From positions 1,300,001 to 1,364,000 of the forward strand of contig JAQFVV010012545.1 of the NCBI GenBank assembly GCA_028023455.1: a stretch of 64,000 nucleotides of DNA, read 5' to 3'. The notes below the pieces were generated by a model that had not been told where the DNA came from, searched no databases, and worked only from the letters and a program-made list of their open reading frames with translations. Both the position numbers and the translations under genes were made by a program. Shown piece by piece: positions 24,039 to 35,382 of this stretch; positions within the stretch are counted from its first letter, which is position 1, and every line of letters starts with the position of its first letter. The DNA is from Epiperipatus broadwayi (Eukaryota; Onychophora; Udeonychophora; Euonychophora; Peripatidae).

Positions 24039-25195
24039 TTACAAAATTCTTTTTAATACATCATTTTTGTATATCTTCATATTCCTTCTTTTCTTCATAA
24101 ATTCTCTAGTCTCAGTAGAAATTTTATTAGTCAATTGCTGCTTTTTTCTACCAGCTATGTTTGTTGCAGTTTTTAAAAGTGTATCAGTTATTTTCATATT
24201 AATTTCATTCAAATCTGAATCATGATCAAAATCTCCTAACACTTTAAACCTATTTGTAAGTTCTAATTTAAATTCATTAGAATGTTTCTGAAGATTAGGA
24301 ATATCAACTGTAAATATTGTTTTTCTTAATAATTTTTGTCTCTCTAGTTTTACATTAACACGTAACTTACACCTTACTAATCGATGATCACTTCCTGTGT
24401 TAAATTTATTAAGAACATTACAATCTTAAAATATGTATTTCCTGTTAGTCAAAATATAATCCAATTCTGCTGTACCTTCATTTGGATGCTTCCATGTCCA
24501 TTTCCTTTTAACATTTTTCTCAAAAAATGAATTCATAATATAAAGTTTTTCTTTTTCTGCTAACTCCACAAGTCCATGTCCTCTCTTATTTCTATTACCA
24601 TAACCAAAATTACCTACAGCAATTTAATCTTTCATTTGTCTACCAATTCTAGCATTAAAGTCTCCCATAACAATTCCCTTTTGTACATCCATATAAAAAT
24701 CTTCTACTACTTCATCACTGAGAACTTGTTGGGGCATAAACCTTGAATTATCTGCATTTGGTATCTGCTATTAAGTTGTATAACTAATCTTGCCACTCTG
24801 TCCGATACACCATCAATCTCCACAATATTGTTCTTCCACTTTTTATTTATAATGAATCCTACTCCACTTGTATTTCCAATATGTGTGCCTTTATAATAGA
24901 GTATATGTCCACTTTTTAAATCAATTGTTTCTTCTCCTTTTCTTCTAACTTCACAAAGTCCAATAATGTCCCATTTAATATAAGACAGTTCTTCTTCTAA
25001 TTCTTGCAATCTTCCTTCACTTGAAAGTGATCTGCAGTTGTAAGTACCTAAATAAAAAGTCGTCATCAAATGGCAGCCTAGGTCTGCAATCAGGGGATTC
25101 TTAGCACCCTCCGCCTTCGGCCACCAACTGCTGCCTTGGTTGATGACTTTACAGCCTTCTGGAAATAAGGGCCATGCTTTATTTTTGTCTGTCAT
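24039..25195 (-). pseudogene. RTE endonuclease region, copy 2
   Basis: Apurinic-type endonuclease that nicks the target strand. The segment 25195-24707 starts MTDKNKAWPLFPEGCK and holds the N-terminal catalytic words GTYNCRSLSSEGRLQELEEE, IIGLCEVRRKG and SGVGFIINKKWKNNI. The frame fails near 24,740, where an extra base and a small deletion alter the IIQ-VYAP motif of the family. Downstream the region encoding GDFNARIG is present but broken, with an in-frame stop near 24,620. The conserved GSDHRLVRC stretch lies near 24,380. The linker continues to 24,039. Confidence 0.85.
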
Positions 25196-25514
25196 AATTG
25201 TATATATGTATTGGAAAAATATTTATCATTTACACAAACATTCATTCTGCCTTATCAGGCAACTGAGAAGAAAGACCATGGTGTTTCTTGATCTTAAACT
25301 CAGAGGTAAAAAGCCAATAAACTCACCATGCTGGCTAATGCATGTTGGTGAGCTGCGCATCCATGTTTGTATACTATATGAATAATCACATAGTAATAAC
25401 AGCTGCAATGACAAGAACGTATGGAGTGGACATTAGGTATTTGCCCTGCTCGGTTCCTTTAAGGCCTCCAAGAGGAATCAAAGGGTCTCCTTTCAGTTAA
25501 TAGCAAACTCCTTC

Positions 25515-25906
25515 ATATATTATCAGTTATATATGTATCATCACACAGATATATTACAGCATGTATATTTTATTTAAAATCAAATCTTTTAAATTATACA
25601 TTATTTTGTTAAATGAGCCAATCTATTTTATTTTAAAAATTGCATGTGTAAAGTTCACATATTCTAATAATTCTTAATTTTAAATTAAAATAGTTATAAA
25701 TTAAAAATGACGCCACCACACACCTGTCAATATAGGGTGTGAATGAAGTTTTAAATCTTATTTTTGCAATAATATTTTTCTAAAATCCATTTTATAGTAA
25801 ACAAAATCTACTGAGGTGAAACAATTACCAAGTCTTTGGGGAATTGAAATGGCCCAAGTTAAATTAAAAATATCAGGTTTAAAATTTAAACAAAAGTTTA
25901 AATGAA
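25515..25906. other. AT-rich spacer between two LINEs
   Basis: About 390 bp of AT-rich DNA between the 5' end of RTE copy 2 and the poly(A) end of the next LINE. Nothing recognisable was seen. Confidence 0.5.
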
Positions 25907-26443
25907 TTTTTTTTTTTCCAAAAATTTTATTAAATAAGTACAATGTTTACAGTGACAATTATGTATACATGGTAAATTAAAAGGAAAGCTAGAATTACAA
26001 ACATAAAAACGAATTACATGATTATAGATAAATAAAAGATAGTATTATTCTGGGCAAGAGGTAAACCCGAATACCTGGTCTACTGTTAACACACAAGTAG
26101 ACCAATTAAGCTCACCAACTCACCTAGACAAATTGCCTCACACTACCAAGAGTCATGTAGTCAATCTAGAGTTTGGTCAGATCACCATTGGAAAAATCAC
26201 TACAACTATGAAGGCTTAGGTATTTATGCTAAATCTGATGTATTCAGTTAAATATTATCCATTTTGATAACCTAAGGATCTGAACCTCTGATTATTAACA
26301 AAACCACTTTCAGCAATATATTAGACAGAAGAAACAAAGCATTTTACCAGCAATCATCCTTACAATGCAATCAAAGTCCATGTTTCCTCGAATAATAGTT
26401 TTGGAGCTAGGAGCATGTCACGATTTTTAAATTTTATGTTTAT

Positions 26444-27526
26444 TCAGAAAGAATTTTCCCTCATGAATTGCACCGGGATTGAAAACCATTTTACAACGAG
26501 TAGACCACAATGCATAGTTGATAATGACAGCCTAATAGTAGGGATGGATCTTGTCTTAATACTGTCCTTAAGAGAGGTAACAAGGTAAAAATTTGTTTTA
26601 AGGTTATCAGCAATAATCCTTCTAGACCTCCAGAGTCCATGGCATGAGTAAATCAGATGGTCAAATGTTTCGTCATGAGTCTGGCAGAGGGGGAAGATTG
26701 GGTCAATTTTGTTGATGCCTCGCCTATGGAAGAGAAACCAATTAGTGCTAATGGCATTTAAATTTATCTTAATAATAAAATCAAAAAATTTTGGTTCCAT
26801 AGCCTAGCACCTGAAGAGGGAGATGATCTTATTATTGGTCAGGGCAAGTAGAGGTGTTATCGGAGTTGTGACAGGGTGAATGAGACTATATGCTTGCCAA
26901 ATATTAATCCTGTTATCAAACGTATCATTCGTAATTACCATGTAGCTTTTGATCAAATCAATTGCGGCATCAAGGAAATTCTTGACTCTAGGAGTGGATC
27001 TATCAGTCGGGATAACTGGCAAAATGACTTGCTCATATCCAAAGGATTTGATAAGCATGGTGATAAAATTAAATATCTTTTGAATATGAATGGCTTGAAT
27101 AGCATAAGAAAGTCCATTATACTTCCGGTGAAGTTGTATCCTGTTAATGCTAATTGCAACAACTTTACCTCCCCAGAAAAGTCGAGATGCAAGAGAGCTC
27201 ATTCTATTGATAAAAGGCTTAGTGATCCTCATGATGGGCAAGTAATAGTTGATCTTGGCCATGATCTTCATATTGAGAAGCATTACCTTACCATGTAGGG
27301 AAAGGTAGACTTTAGACAGATGTTTAGTAAGTCTTTCCATTGAGTGCAGAATGTGATTTTGAATATCTTTGGACATTTGGAAGTATGTTTTGGATATCTC
27401 AAAGCCCAAAAACTTTTGAGGATTGGCTGTAAAATTGGATACAATCTTCTGACCTGAGGATACTTTCCATATAGCTGATTTCAATGGGTTGATGGTGAGA
27501 CCATAGTCAGCTGTGTATTTATCCAA
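26444..27526 (-). pseudogene. LINE C-terminal region with Cys/His zinc-ribbon-like motif
   Basis: This continues the RT: YGLTINPLKSAIWKV is followed by KFLGFEISKTYFQMS and, further on, SRLFWGGKVVAISIN. An in-frame TAG at about 26,804 interrupts it. The same frame resumes at 26,800 and carries FHRRGINKIDPIFPLCQTHD and TFDHLIYSCHGLW, the Cys...His...Cys pattern at the C-terminus of many LINE ORF2 proteins. The first Cys of the usual C-x2-C pair is Phe here (FPLC). Confidence 0.85.
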
Positions 27527-28687
27527 TATGGAGTATAACAGGTAAATAGGTTGTTGAAGGGAGGAAGATGATTATGTTGTCCATATAAGCCATGAGCTTT
27601 ATCAATTTGGCAAGCCTTGGTATATAGACACCAGGTAGTTGTTGTTCGATGGCTTTCAACAGCGGATCAATGTAGACTATAAAGAGAAGAGCACTGAGGG
27701 GGGAGCCTTGCGGAATGGATGTGTTAGGTTGGAAAAATGAAGAGAGCTTGCCATTCAGTGAGACAGCAATTTCTCTGTTAGACATAAGGTTATCTATGAT
27801 CTGTATGATAGAGGTTGGGATGTGATGGCCTTTCAGCAGGTTTAGACGAGTACTGATGTTAACAGAGACGAAAGCTGCATTGAAATCAAGCTGGATAGCT
27901 ATGACAGCCTGCTTTCTCTGTTGTCTAACATAATCAATTAATATTTTAGCTTGACCAATGGCTAAAATTGGTGAAGGTTTCTTCGCAAATTGGGAAGAAG
28001 ATATATTTTGGAGTATCTTATCTTTTATGACAGATTCCAGGATTTTAATGATGAGCGGAGACATAGAAATAGGCCGAATGTTTTTGAGGGTGTGGGGATC
28101 TTCATGCTTCTTTAGGAAGGGTACTAAAGCAATAGGATATAGGTGGGAGATTGTTCTTTTCTCCTGTGCCAAATGGTTGGTCATTCTAAATAGGATGGGA
28201 ATTGTGAAGTGGCTTAGATGATCTAACAGGAAACGTGGTATAGAATGCAGTCCGGGATGTATTTTATCTGGCAATGCTTGGAGTTTGGCTTTCAGCATAT
28301 CTTCAGTGATACCATGATCATCTTGACAAATTAAAATCTCTTCAATGGGAGTATTAACATGGCTGAGACAATGAAATTTTTGTTCAAAGTGTTTATGGAT
28401 TTCCTTAATCATTGGAAAGCCAACAAAGGACTCACCATCAATATTGATGATAGTGGGAGTAGGGGGGGTTTAATAGCACCCAGTGCCAAACGCAAGTAGC
28501 TTCTAGCCCAACAGTCCTGCTGAGCCAGAAACACCTTGGCACGCTTTATAGACAGATAATCTGCAAGTGCCTTCTGTTTGGGTTTATACTGTAGCTTAAC
28601 AGATATAATCTCATCTATAGAAGATGAGGCAGAGTTAAATGTCTTCATTCTGAAACCAAGCTCATCCAAGTCTTTAAGTGACGCCAA
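27519..28687 (-). pseudogene. LINE reverse transcriptase, catalytic Asp replaced
   Basis: 28687-28409 encodes the linker and 28412-27519 the RT. Motifs in order are KKHEDPHTLKNIRPISMSPL (near 28,090), AIQLDFNAAFVSVN (motif A, near 27,890), SIPQGSPLSALLFIVYIDPL (motif B, near 27,690) and LMAYMDNIIIFL (near 27,570). In the last, the expected A-D-D reads M-D-N, so one catalytic Asp is Asn. A frameshift at about 27,520 leads into the C-terminal segment. The plus-strand ORFs overlapping this region are shadows. Confidence 0.88.
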
Positions 28688-28852
28688 CGGTCCCTTTTGC
28701 TTAATTGTATGGTAGGAAATGATCGATTGAAGAATGCCAATAAAGGCAAACCATGCTTCCTCTATAGGTTTGGCAAGTATATCTATTTTTTTAAAATATA
28801 TATATAAGCCTCAGATGGTATGGCTTCTGTTATATTCGATTTTGTCAACATT

Positions 28853-29425
28853 CTAATGGTGTTGCAAGCGGGGAGTGACATTATTAGCAGCTTCAATCTG
28901 AACTACTACGGCAAGATGGTCAGAAAAGACATGTTCTAATTTTGCAGTGATGAGAAAATATGTCAGACGTATAAAAGAATAGATCAGTGACCTGTATTTT
29001 CTGGTGTAAAAAGAGTAGGAATCATCAGGCAGATGACCCTCTCCACTCATAAATGGCTTATCTATCAAGTGAATATAGGTTTTTGTAAATTTTGCATAGG
29101 TGATATTAAAGTCGCCCAATATTAGGGTGGGGTTATTATTTACCAATAGCATATTAATTATGTTAATGACTTTCATTAACGTGCAGCAGGACCTATCTGC
29201 ATACATATATTATATTGATTACCAAATTTTGATATGTGACTAATATAGCAATAAGGTTATTATCCTTATAGAGTATTATAAATTTATTAGGTGGATTTTT
29301 TATTTATAAGTAAATCAACTCCGCCAGCTGCAGTAACGCTATCAGAGAAAGCTATGTATCCAAGAGATTCAAGACATTCTCTAATTCTATAATCAGAATT
29401 TGAGTGATGAATTTTGTAACTTAAA
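28853..29425 (-). pseudogene. LINE endonuclease remnant
   Basis: 29,425-29,300 encodes in pieces RIRECLESLGYIAFSDSV and AAGGVDLLIN, resembling the part of APE-type LINE endonucleases before the Gly-Gly-Val strand. The open segment 29206-28853 carries NPTLILGDFNIT (catalytic Asp/Asn motif) and ends with FSDHLAVVVQIE (catalytic His motif). The two pieces are separated by stops and frameshifts near 29,215, so no functional nuclease can be made. Confidence 0.78.
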
Positions 29426-29511
29426 ACATCTTAACAACATTATCATTAAAAAAATATTTTTAGTAGGTATTGTTTGCAAGACAAAAGCTTTTAAATTATT
29501 TTACAACCCCT

Positions 29512-29640
29512 CCTTTTTTCCCCATATGTCATAGCATCGGCCGGGAGGCGAACCTACAACCATCTGTAACCAACTACTTGCTAAAAAGGCAGCTGCGATG
29601 ACCTCTCGGCTAACAACGCTTGATAAAAAACCTTTTTTCT
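29512..29640 (-). mobile_element. tRNA-derived SINE, copy B
   Basis: The minus strand has a perfect A-box match (revcomp of 29602-29612, TAGCCGAGAGG) and a B box GGTTCGCCTCC (revcomp of 29544-29554). It shares GGTTCGC, TCCCGGCCGATGCTATGACA and the A-box region with copy A. The anticodon-arm region differs strongly between the copies. CCTTTTTTC occurs at 29512-29520 and 29631-29639, a possible 9-bp duplication. The insertion lies just upstream of the hAT transposase remnant. Confidence 0.65.
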
Positions 29641-30033
29641 TCACAGCAAAAAAATGAAGAGACATCAAAGTGAGGCAGAAAAGTGAAAAAAGTTTTTAAA
29701 AAAACCCTGGAAATTGCTGAAAGCCAAAGAAATTCATATCATAAATTTAATAGAGACAATTGCCATCAATATTTATGTCAGATAATTCAGAATTGTCTAT
29801 GTTTGAAACTTCTTCTAAAGAAGAGAAAAAAGAACAAGTTGAGAATCAATTGAAATTGCTACTGAAAAAAGGATTTGCAAAAATGCAAAAGGTAGAGATA
29901 GTCCAGAAAGATGCTTCAATATAGACACTGAAGTAATAAATGATATAGCTTTATGGCCAACAATATTAATATTATTGATCATATTCTTAATAACAAACCA
30001 AAAATATTGGGAATGTAGAGAAATTTAAAATCA

Positions 30034-30282
30034 GTGTATAAAGACAGAGATGAAGTGTATTACAGAGGACTTTCTTATGATCATTTCTACAGAAAGAAAT
30101 CAAATGGAATTATGGAAAAGAGAAATTGGAAACAAGAAAGTGTTTACTGCTACCCTTGCAAACTCTTTTCAATAGTAAAGTGTAAATTAATAAATGGTTT
30201 ACAAAATTGGAGATCAATAACTGTTATTTTATTGGACCACGAAGTTTCAAAAGAACACGTCAGCCATGTGAACTATATATAA
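30034..30282 (+). pseudogene. TTF-type zinc finger of hAT transposase
   Basis: DNA-binding part of a hAT transposase. Visible words are FYRKKSNGIMEKRNWKQES and VYCYPCKLFS, the latter being the C-x2-C-K-L-F motif of TTF zinc fingers. GLQNWRSI follows where the family has a conserved G-x-x-x-W, and SKEHVSHV gives the His pair of the finger. The frame ends at 30,282. Upstream, 29,654-29,760 would encode the Lys-rich N-terminus but carries a TGA after ten codons. Confidence 0.72.
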
Positions 30283-30383
30283 AAGATTAACAAAATTCAA
30301 TAGAATTGATATTCAACTATTATATGAAAAGGAAAAAGAAATATGTTACTGGAGAGAAGTGTTGAATTGTACCAACAATAAAA

Positions 30384-31481
30384 TTGTCGAGTTGTTTAGG
30401 ATTAGGATTTAGAGGTCACAATGAAAGCAAATATTCCAATAGGAAAAGAAATTATTTAACCTGCTTGGAATATCTAAGTGAATACAATAAGTTTTTAGTT
30501 ACATCTACAAAAATATGCCAAGGACGAGGAAATATAAACTATCACATATTATTTGTGACGAATTTGTAAGTCTTATTGAAAATCAAGAAGAGCGGAAATA
30601 ATTGAAGAAATCAAATCTGTGACTTATTATAATATAATTGTTGATTCCATTCCTGATGTTTCGCATATCAATCAAGTAACTTTTGTGATATGTTTCATCC
30701 TGTGGTAATATAATGAAAAGATTTGTGTTCATTCCTATAAACACATGTCTTCACATTTGGAACAAGAAGTTTTGCAAACTTTTAATAAAATTATAACAAT
30801 CATTTCATAATGCTGCTAATATGACAGTAAAGTGCTCAGGTTTGCAAGCATGTATTAAAAAACATAGCCCAAGTGTTTTTATTCCATGTACTAATCATTC
30901 CTTAAATTTAATTAGAAATTTCGCTGCAATTGAGTATTTTATGTTTGTGCAAAATTTCACATTTTTTTCTGCATCAACTCATCATTGGAAAATTTTAACC
31001 AGAAATCTAGAAATGTGTAAACATTCCATCACAGTCAAAAGTTTCTAATACAAGATAGTTATAAAACTTGTTTTCAACCATGTAAAAGAGGCTTTAATTG
31101 AAATTTATAATTCAGAAAAAAAAAAAAGTTACCATAGTAGAGGTGACTTACACTTCTGAAGAAAATGGACAAATATGAAACCGCACTAATGAGTGATTTG
31201 GAATACTATTTTACATAAATACTACTAGTAAATCATTGCAATTATTGGAGTGCAAACTACTGAAAGGATCTATCCTACTGAAGTCATTAGAAAATTTTAT
31301 CAATAATTTCAGAGAATTTGAAAAAGAGGCAACTGATTTATCAGGGCTATCATTTAATGAAGAAGATGAACAAACTTGCAGACTACAAAAGAGAAAAATG
31401 TTTTTTGATGAAAAGAAAAAAGTCAGACATGAATTTACAATAAGAGAAAATTTCATAGTCAATTCATTTTGTCATTTGTGA
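30384..31481 (+). pseudogene. hAT transposase middle region (DUF4371-like to linker), broken
   Basis: 30384-30569 has RGHNESKYSNRKRNYLTCLE, like the R-G-H-x-E motif of this group. 30821-31048 has KCSGLQACIKKHSPSVFIPC followed by TNHSLNLI, matching the C-x-x-H-x-L-N-L core around the second catalytic region. 31236-31481 has LESFV-like helices (LENFINNFREFEKEATDLSG) and RKMFFDEKKKV, the R-K-x-x-F-F-D-E linker. Stops and frameshifts separate the three segments. Such enzymes cut and paste DNA and produce 8-bp target duplications. Confidence 0.7.
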
Positions 31482-31729
31482 TAACACCAAGATAGAACTT
31501 TCTCAAAGAACTCAGACATATAAAGTTGTAGAACCTTTTCAAATATTTTTGATTGGAATTTATCAATAAAAGAAAAAAATGCGATAAAAAGGTTTAAGGA
31601 TATTTAATGACATTGATGTTTTGAAAATAAATTTGGCCACTTTTTAATATTTCTAAAAGAAAACAAGAACACCATAAAAACCACACATCTATCGAGCCAC
31701 CAAAGAAATGTCTTGCACAGTTCCGATTA

Positions 31730-31927
31730 TTGAAATTTTTTTTAACAATTCCCTTATCTAATGCATCAGGAGAAAGATCGTTTTCTGTTTTAAAGCGTGT
31801 AAAAAATTATTTAAGGAGTACTATGGGAGAAGAAAGGTTAAATAATATGGCCATTCTGTATATAGAGCAGGGAGTTTTGAGCCAAATTGACACTGCAAAA
31901 ATAATTGATGAAATTTGCAAGAAATAA
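31730..31927 (+). pseudogene. hAT C-terminal dimerisation domain
   Basis: The frame reads LTIPLSNASGERSFSVLKRV and then KNYLRSTMGEERLNNMAILY. The SNAxxERSFSxLKRIKxxLRSxMxxxRLxxLA pattern is the signature of the hAT dimerisation region. This is the best-conserved part of the element and ends in a natural stop at 31,927. The assignment to the hAT superfamily is secure. The closest host relative of the fold is the ZMYM1 C-terminus. Confidence 0.88.
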
Positions 31928-32096
31928 AGCAAGACGGAAATTCATATAAAAAAACGTTTTTTAATAAATTCATTTAATGTGTTCCGGTATGAAATTTTTG
32001 ATTACTTTTCTTTTTTGTTAATAACTTAATAAATGGATGCTTTCTTGAAAATTTTTTTTTCTAACTTGAGTTTGAGGGCAGCTTGATCCGTCTCTA

Positions 32097-33063
32097 TTAG
32101 TTTAAAAGAATCTTCCAAACTAAGTTCAAGATAATCAATTATTGTACTGAGGTGTTTACGAATAGATTAAACAGTTCAAAAACAATCAGGCAAAAAAAAA
32201 ATGGAGATAAAAAAAACCATAACTATGAGCACTTATTACTACTAATACTGAATGAGTCTTTGAAGATACTTCAACAACAAAACTAGATGTCTAATCAATT
32301 AAAAGTTGATTCCATTTATAAAATCATTCCAAGAAATTTGACTGTAGTAAAGTCTGTAACAATGAATCTCAAAACAAGCAATAGATTTACAATAAAAGAA
32401 ATGCTTAAAATAGATTTTGAATCACAATTGTAAAAATGATTTACATGGAAAACATCATTAATAGAGACGAAGTAAACAGTAAATTTCAGAAAATAAATGA
32501 AACCATCTACACTTAACCAACAATAAAAATGTTCAAAGCAAAACTATCAACAACAATATATAATAATCAATCTAAATAAAACTGAAACCACCAACCAGGT
32601 CTAATTATGAGATGAAAGCCGGGTTAAGTAAATAGTTGTAAATTTAATTGGTTGTTTCAATTTTTATTTAGATTGAATATTATATTAAATATATATCTAA
32701 CAACATTGTGGACAAATAATTTATGTTAGATATTTGACCATTGTATATATATCAAGTAAGTTTTTTTTTTGATTTTTAATGATCAACTGGAAGAAATTGT
32801 ATAAGCCAAAGCCTGCCGATTTGATAATTTAGGAAAATATAATTATACGATATATATTACTGAGCACATTTGAATCTTCCCAAAATTGGACTTTAATATA
32901 CTACATTTTGTTCATTTAAATAAGTATTAAAAGACTGATGATTGTTCATGGATGAAGAAAAGCAATGTTCCTAATGCTTTCTTTTTAATCAAAATTATTT
33001 TCTAAGAAAATAAAGCATATGGAATACTAAAACAGGTGCATGTAAAGAAATAATTCCTGTCAA
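32097..33063. other. AT-rich DNA without a recognisable gene
   Basis: Nothing recognisable was seen. A short weak inverted similarity occurs around 32,570-32,660 (AATCTAAATAAA facing TTTATTTAGATT). Confidence 0.45.
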
Positions 33064-33540
33064 AATTAATCTCTCAAAGTTCAATCCATCTACTCCAATC
33101 TCTAGCTCCTCTTCTCCACTTAACCCCAGCACATTTCCATATTTCATCCATCTATCTCGCATGTGGTCTTTTTTTCGAAGTCTTTTTCAATCTCTTGGAA
33201 TCCAGTTTAAAACATCAACTATCTATCTATTATCTCTTTTAACATGGCCAGCCCAACTCCATTTGTCTCTTAATTTCTTTAATGACATCAGTAGCATCTG
33301 TTTGTTCTCTCACCCATGAATTTCATTTTCGACCTCTTCTTGTTACTCCTATCATGCATCTCCCCATAACTCATTGAGTGATCTGAAGTCTCTATATTGC
33401 TCTTCTACTAAGTATCCAAGTCTCAGATGGTAAAATATATTTATTAAAAATTTTCCGTTTCAAATGCATATTTCCTTTTCAATTATTTCTACCAAAAGCA
33501 ATCCAAACCAAATTTAATTCTATAATTATTTTCATCCTGT
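33064..33540 (-). mobile_element. RTE LINE copy 3: 3' segment, opposite orientation to its 5' segment
   Basis: Read on the minus strand this matches the last part of the RTE element, from the region after SYKYLGQI (ENRIKLG part) through the SETW and WSWAGH parts to just before the end. The distal 40 bp and the GAT tail seen in copies 1 and 2 are missing (match lost near 33,064). It abuts, within a few bases, the 5' terminus of the same family on the plus strand at 33,541. Multiple substitutions and small indels show that it is old. Confidence 0.85.
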
Positions 33541-35129
33541 AAAAAGGAGTTTGCTCTTAACTGAAAGGAGACCCTTTGATTCCTCTTTGAGACTTTAAAG
33601 GAACCAAGCAAAGCAAATTCCTAAGGTCCATTCTTGTGATTATTCATATAGTATACTAATAAATATGGAGTCTGCTCATATGCTTTAGCCAGCATGGTGA
33701 GTTTATTGTTTTTACCTCAGAGTTCAAGATCAAGAAACACCAAGGTCTTTCTTTTTAGTTGCATCGTAAATGAAATATCAGTTTTTTCTTGAAGCCAGAA
33801 TGAATGTGTGAATGAACTTTTTTTGTAATATATATTTCCAATTATGACAAAATTAAACCATGACCCTTATTCCCAGGAGGCTGTAAAAGTACAAGCCAAG
33901 GCAGCGGTTGGCAACCAAAAGCATATGGTGTTAAGATTCTCTTGATTGCAGACATAGGCTGCCATTTGATGATTTTTATTTAGGTAATTACAACTGCAGA
34001 TCACTTTCAAATGAAGGAAGATTTGCCTAATATGAAATGGGATATTATTGGACTTTGTGAAGTTAGAAGAAAAGATGAAGAGGCAATTGAATTAATGTGG
34101 ATATGTGCTATATTACAAAGGCGCAGACATTGGAAATACAAGTTGAGATTTCATTATTAAAAAGTGGAAGAACATTATGGAGGCTGATGGTATAGCAGAC
34201 AAAATAGAAAGATTAGTTATTCAACTTAATGATAGGTACCAAATGCAGAAAATTCATGTTTATGCCTCAACAAGTTCTCATTGTGATAAAGAAGTACAGA
34301 GTTTTTGCATAGATAAACGAAAAGCTTTTGATCAGACCTAACATTTTAAAATTATCATGGTCAACTTTAATGCTGGGATTGATAAACAATAGATGCAAAA
34401 GTGCTGTAGATAAATTGGTTATGGTATTAGAAATGAGAGGGGATATAGACTTGTCGAGTTTGCGGAAGAAAAAAAACACCTTTATATCATGATTTTTTTT
34501 TTTTTTTGAAAAAAATGCTAAACAGAAATGGACATGGAAGCATCCAAAAGAAGGTACAGAAGAATTGGATATTTTGACTAACAGAAAATACATATTTCAA
34601 GATTATAATGTTCTTAATAAATTCAGCACAGAAAATGATCATTGATTAGCGAGATGTAAGACATATATTAATGCAAAACTAGAGATAAATTATTAAATAA
34701 AACAGTATTCACAATTTAATACTTACAATCTTCAGAAACATTCCAATGAATTTAAATTAGAACTTACAAATCATTTTCGAATATTAACAGATTTTGAATA
34801 ATTCAGATTTGAATGAAATGAATAGAAAGATAAATGATACACTTTTAAAAACTGTTTCAAAGATAACCGGTACAAGAAAGCAGCCATTGCCCACTAAAAT
34901 TTCTATTGAGACAATTTATGAAGAAATATGAAAATATATAAAATGCATTAAAAAGGATTGAATATTTAAAGCTTTGTAAAATGGTGCAAAAAAGTTGATA
35001 ATGATATAAGAAAGTATAATTGTGAATTAGTAAGGAAAGATAAGAAAAAGAGATGGAACTATTACTAAAAAGAGATATATCAGAAATATTACAAAAATCA
35101 GCCTTTTCTTTATTTTGCTGTAATATCTT

Positions 35130-35382
35130 ATATAAATACAATTTATCCAAATCACTTCAAACTCTTTTTAGTCAAACCCTTTATTTGTACATATACCTAC
35201 ATTTTGACTGTCTCGCAGTCTTCTTCAGAGCCAATTTACTTTAATCTCTTAAAAAAATGTTTTTTTTTTTAAAAAGAGATTAAAGTAAATTGGGTCTGAA
35301 GACTGCAGGACAGTCAAAATGTAGGTGTATGTATATATGTACAAAAAGTGTTTGAAGTGGCTTTGATAAATTGTATTTATAT
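35130..35382. mobile_element. Nested inverted-repeat element 1, Penelope-pLTR-like
   Basis: Two arms of about 110-120 bp are imperfect reverse complements around a T/A-rich centre near 35,260. The element interrupts the RTE sequence after AAAAAGAGA (about 35,075), and RTE sequence resumes with GAGAGATG at 35,383, so a 4-6-bp GAGA duplication is likely. About 50 bp of extra sequence (35,076-35,129) belongs to the insertion. Each arm holds CTGAAGA, a stem (GACTG with CAGTC) and AAAATGTAGG, which resembles a decayed hammerhead ribozyme core. No coding capacity. Confidence 0.68.
35196..35325. ncRNA. Pair of hammerhead-like motifs in nested element 1
   Basis: Minus strand 35,228-35,196 reads CTGAAGA, then AGACTG, loop, CAGTC and AAAATGTAGG. 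The first word is an exact hammerhead core (CUGANGA). The GAAAC expected after the stem reads AAAAT, as would result from decay at two CpG sites. The plus-strand version at 35,296-35,325 has lost three bases. I infer descent from a hammerhead ribozyme. The helix I/III partners were not resolved. Confidence 0.45.

Larger units (their letters stand above)
22277..25514 (-). mobile_element. RTE-type LINE, copy 2 (full length, best preserved)
   Basis: This is the same family as copy 1 in opposite orientation, 3,238 bp. It runs from the 5' end (revcomp of AGCAAACTCCTTC ending at 25,514) to a 3' tail of ATC repeats on the plus strand at about 22,277-22,293. It retains the N-terminal endonuclease and the intact F-A-D-D catalytic motif, and is the youngest-looking of the three copies. 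It is still interrupted: frameshifts separate the segments 24707-25195, 24039-24242, 23570-24037, 22946-23467 and 22291-22974. No clear target duplication was found. Confidence 0.92.
25907..29430 (-). mobile_element. Second LINE type, APE endonuclease plus RT, with poly(A) tail
   Basis: A 3.5-kb non-LTR retrotransposon unrelated in detail to the RTE copies. In 5'-to-3' order on the minus strand it has endonuclease pieces (29,430-28,853), a linker, an RT (28,412-27,519), a thumb/C-terminal region (27,526-26,804), a zinc-ribbon-like end (26,800-26,444), a 3' UTR of about 530 bp, AATAAA (revcomp of 25,926-25,931) and an A11 tract (revcomp of 25,907-25,917). The poly(A) tail and C-terminal Cys/His motif fit L1/Tx1-like or related clades. 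I cannot place it further. Confidence 0.85.
29641..32096 (+). mobile_element. Decayed hAT transposon of the ZMYM1-like group
   Basis: A string of broken plus-strand frames follows the order of ZMYM1-like hAT transposases: an N-terminal MKRHQSEAEK start (29,654, soon stopped), a TTF-type zinc finger (30034-30282), a DUF4371-like region (30384-31048), a linker (31236-31481) and the C-terminal dimerisation domain (31730-31927). The right end is placed at about 32,096, where the reverse complement reads AGAGACGGATCAAGC, like the CAGAGGCGGATTAAGC terminus at 21,883. The left terminus was not found. Confidence 0.8.

Noticed and set aside
26876-27298. 140-codon plus-strand ORF
   Set aside because: Antisense shadow of the minus-strand LINE ORF2.
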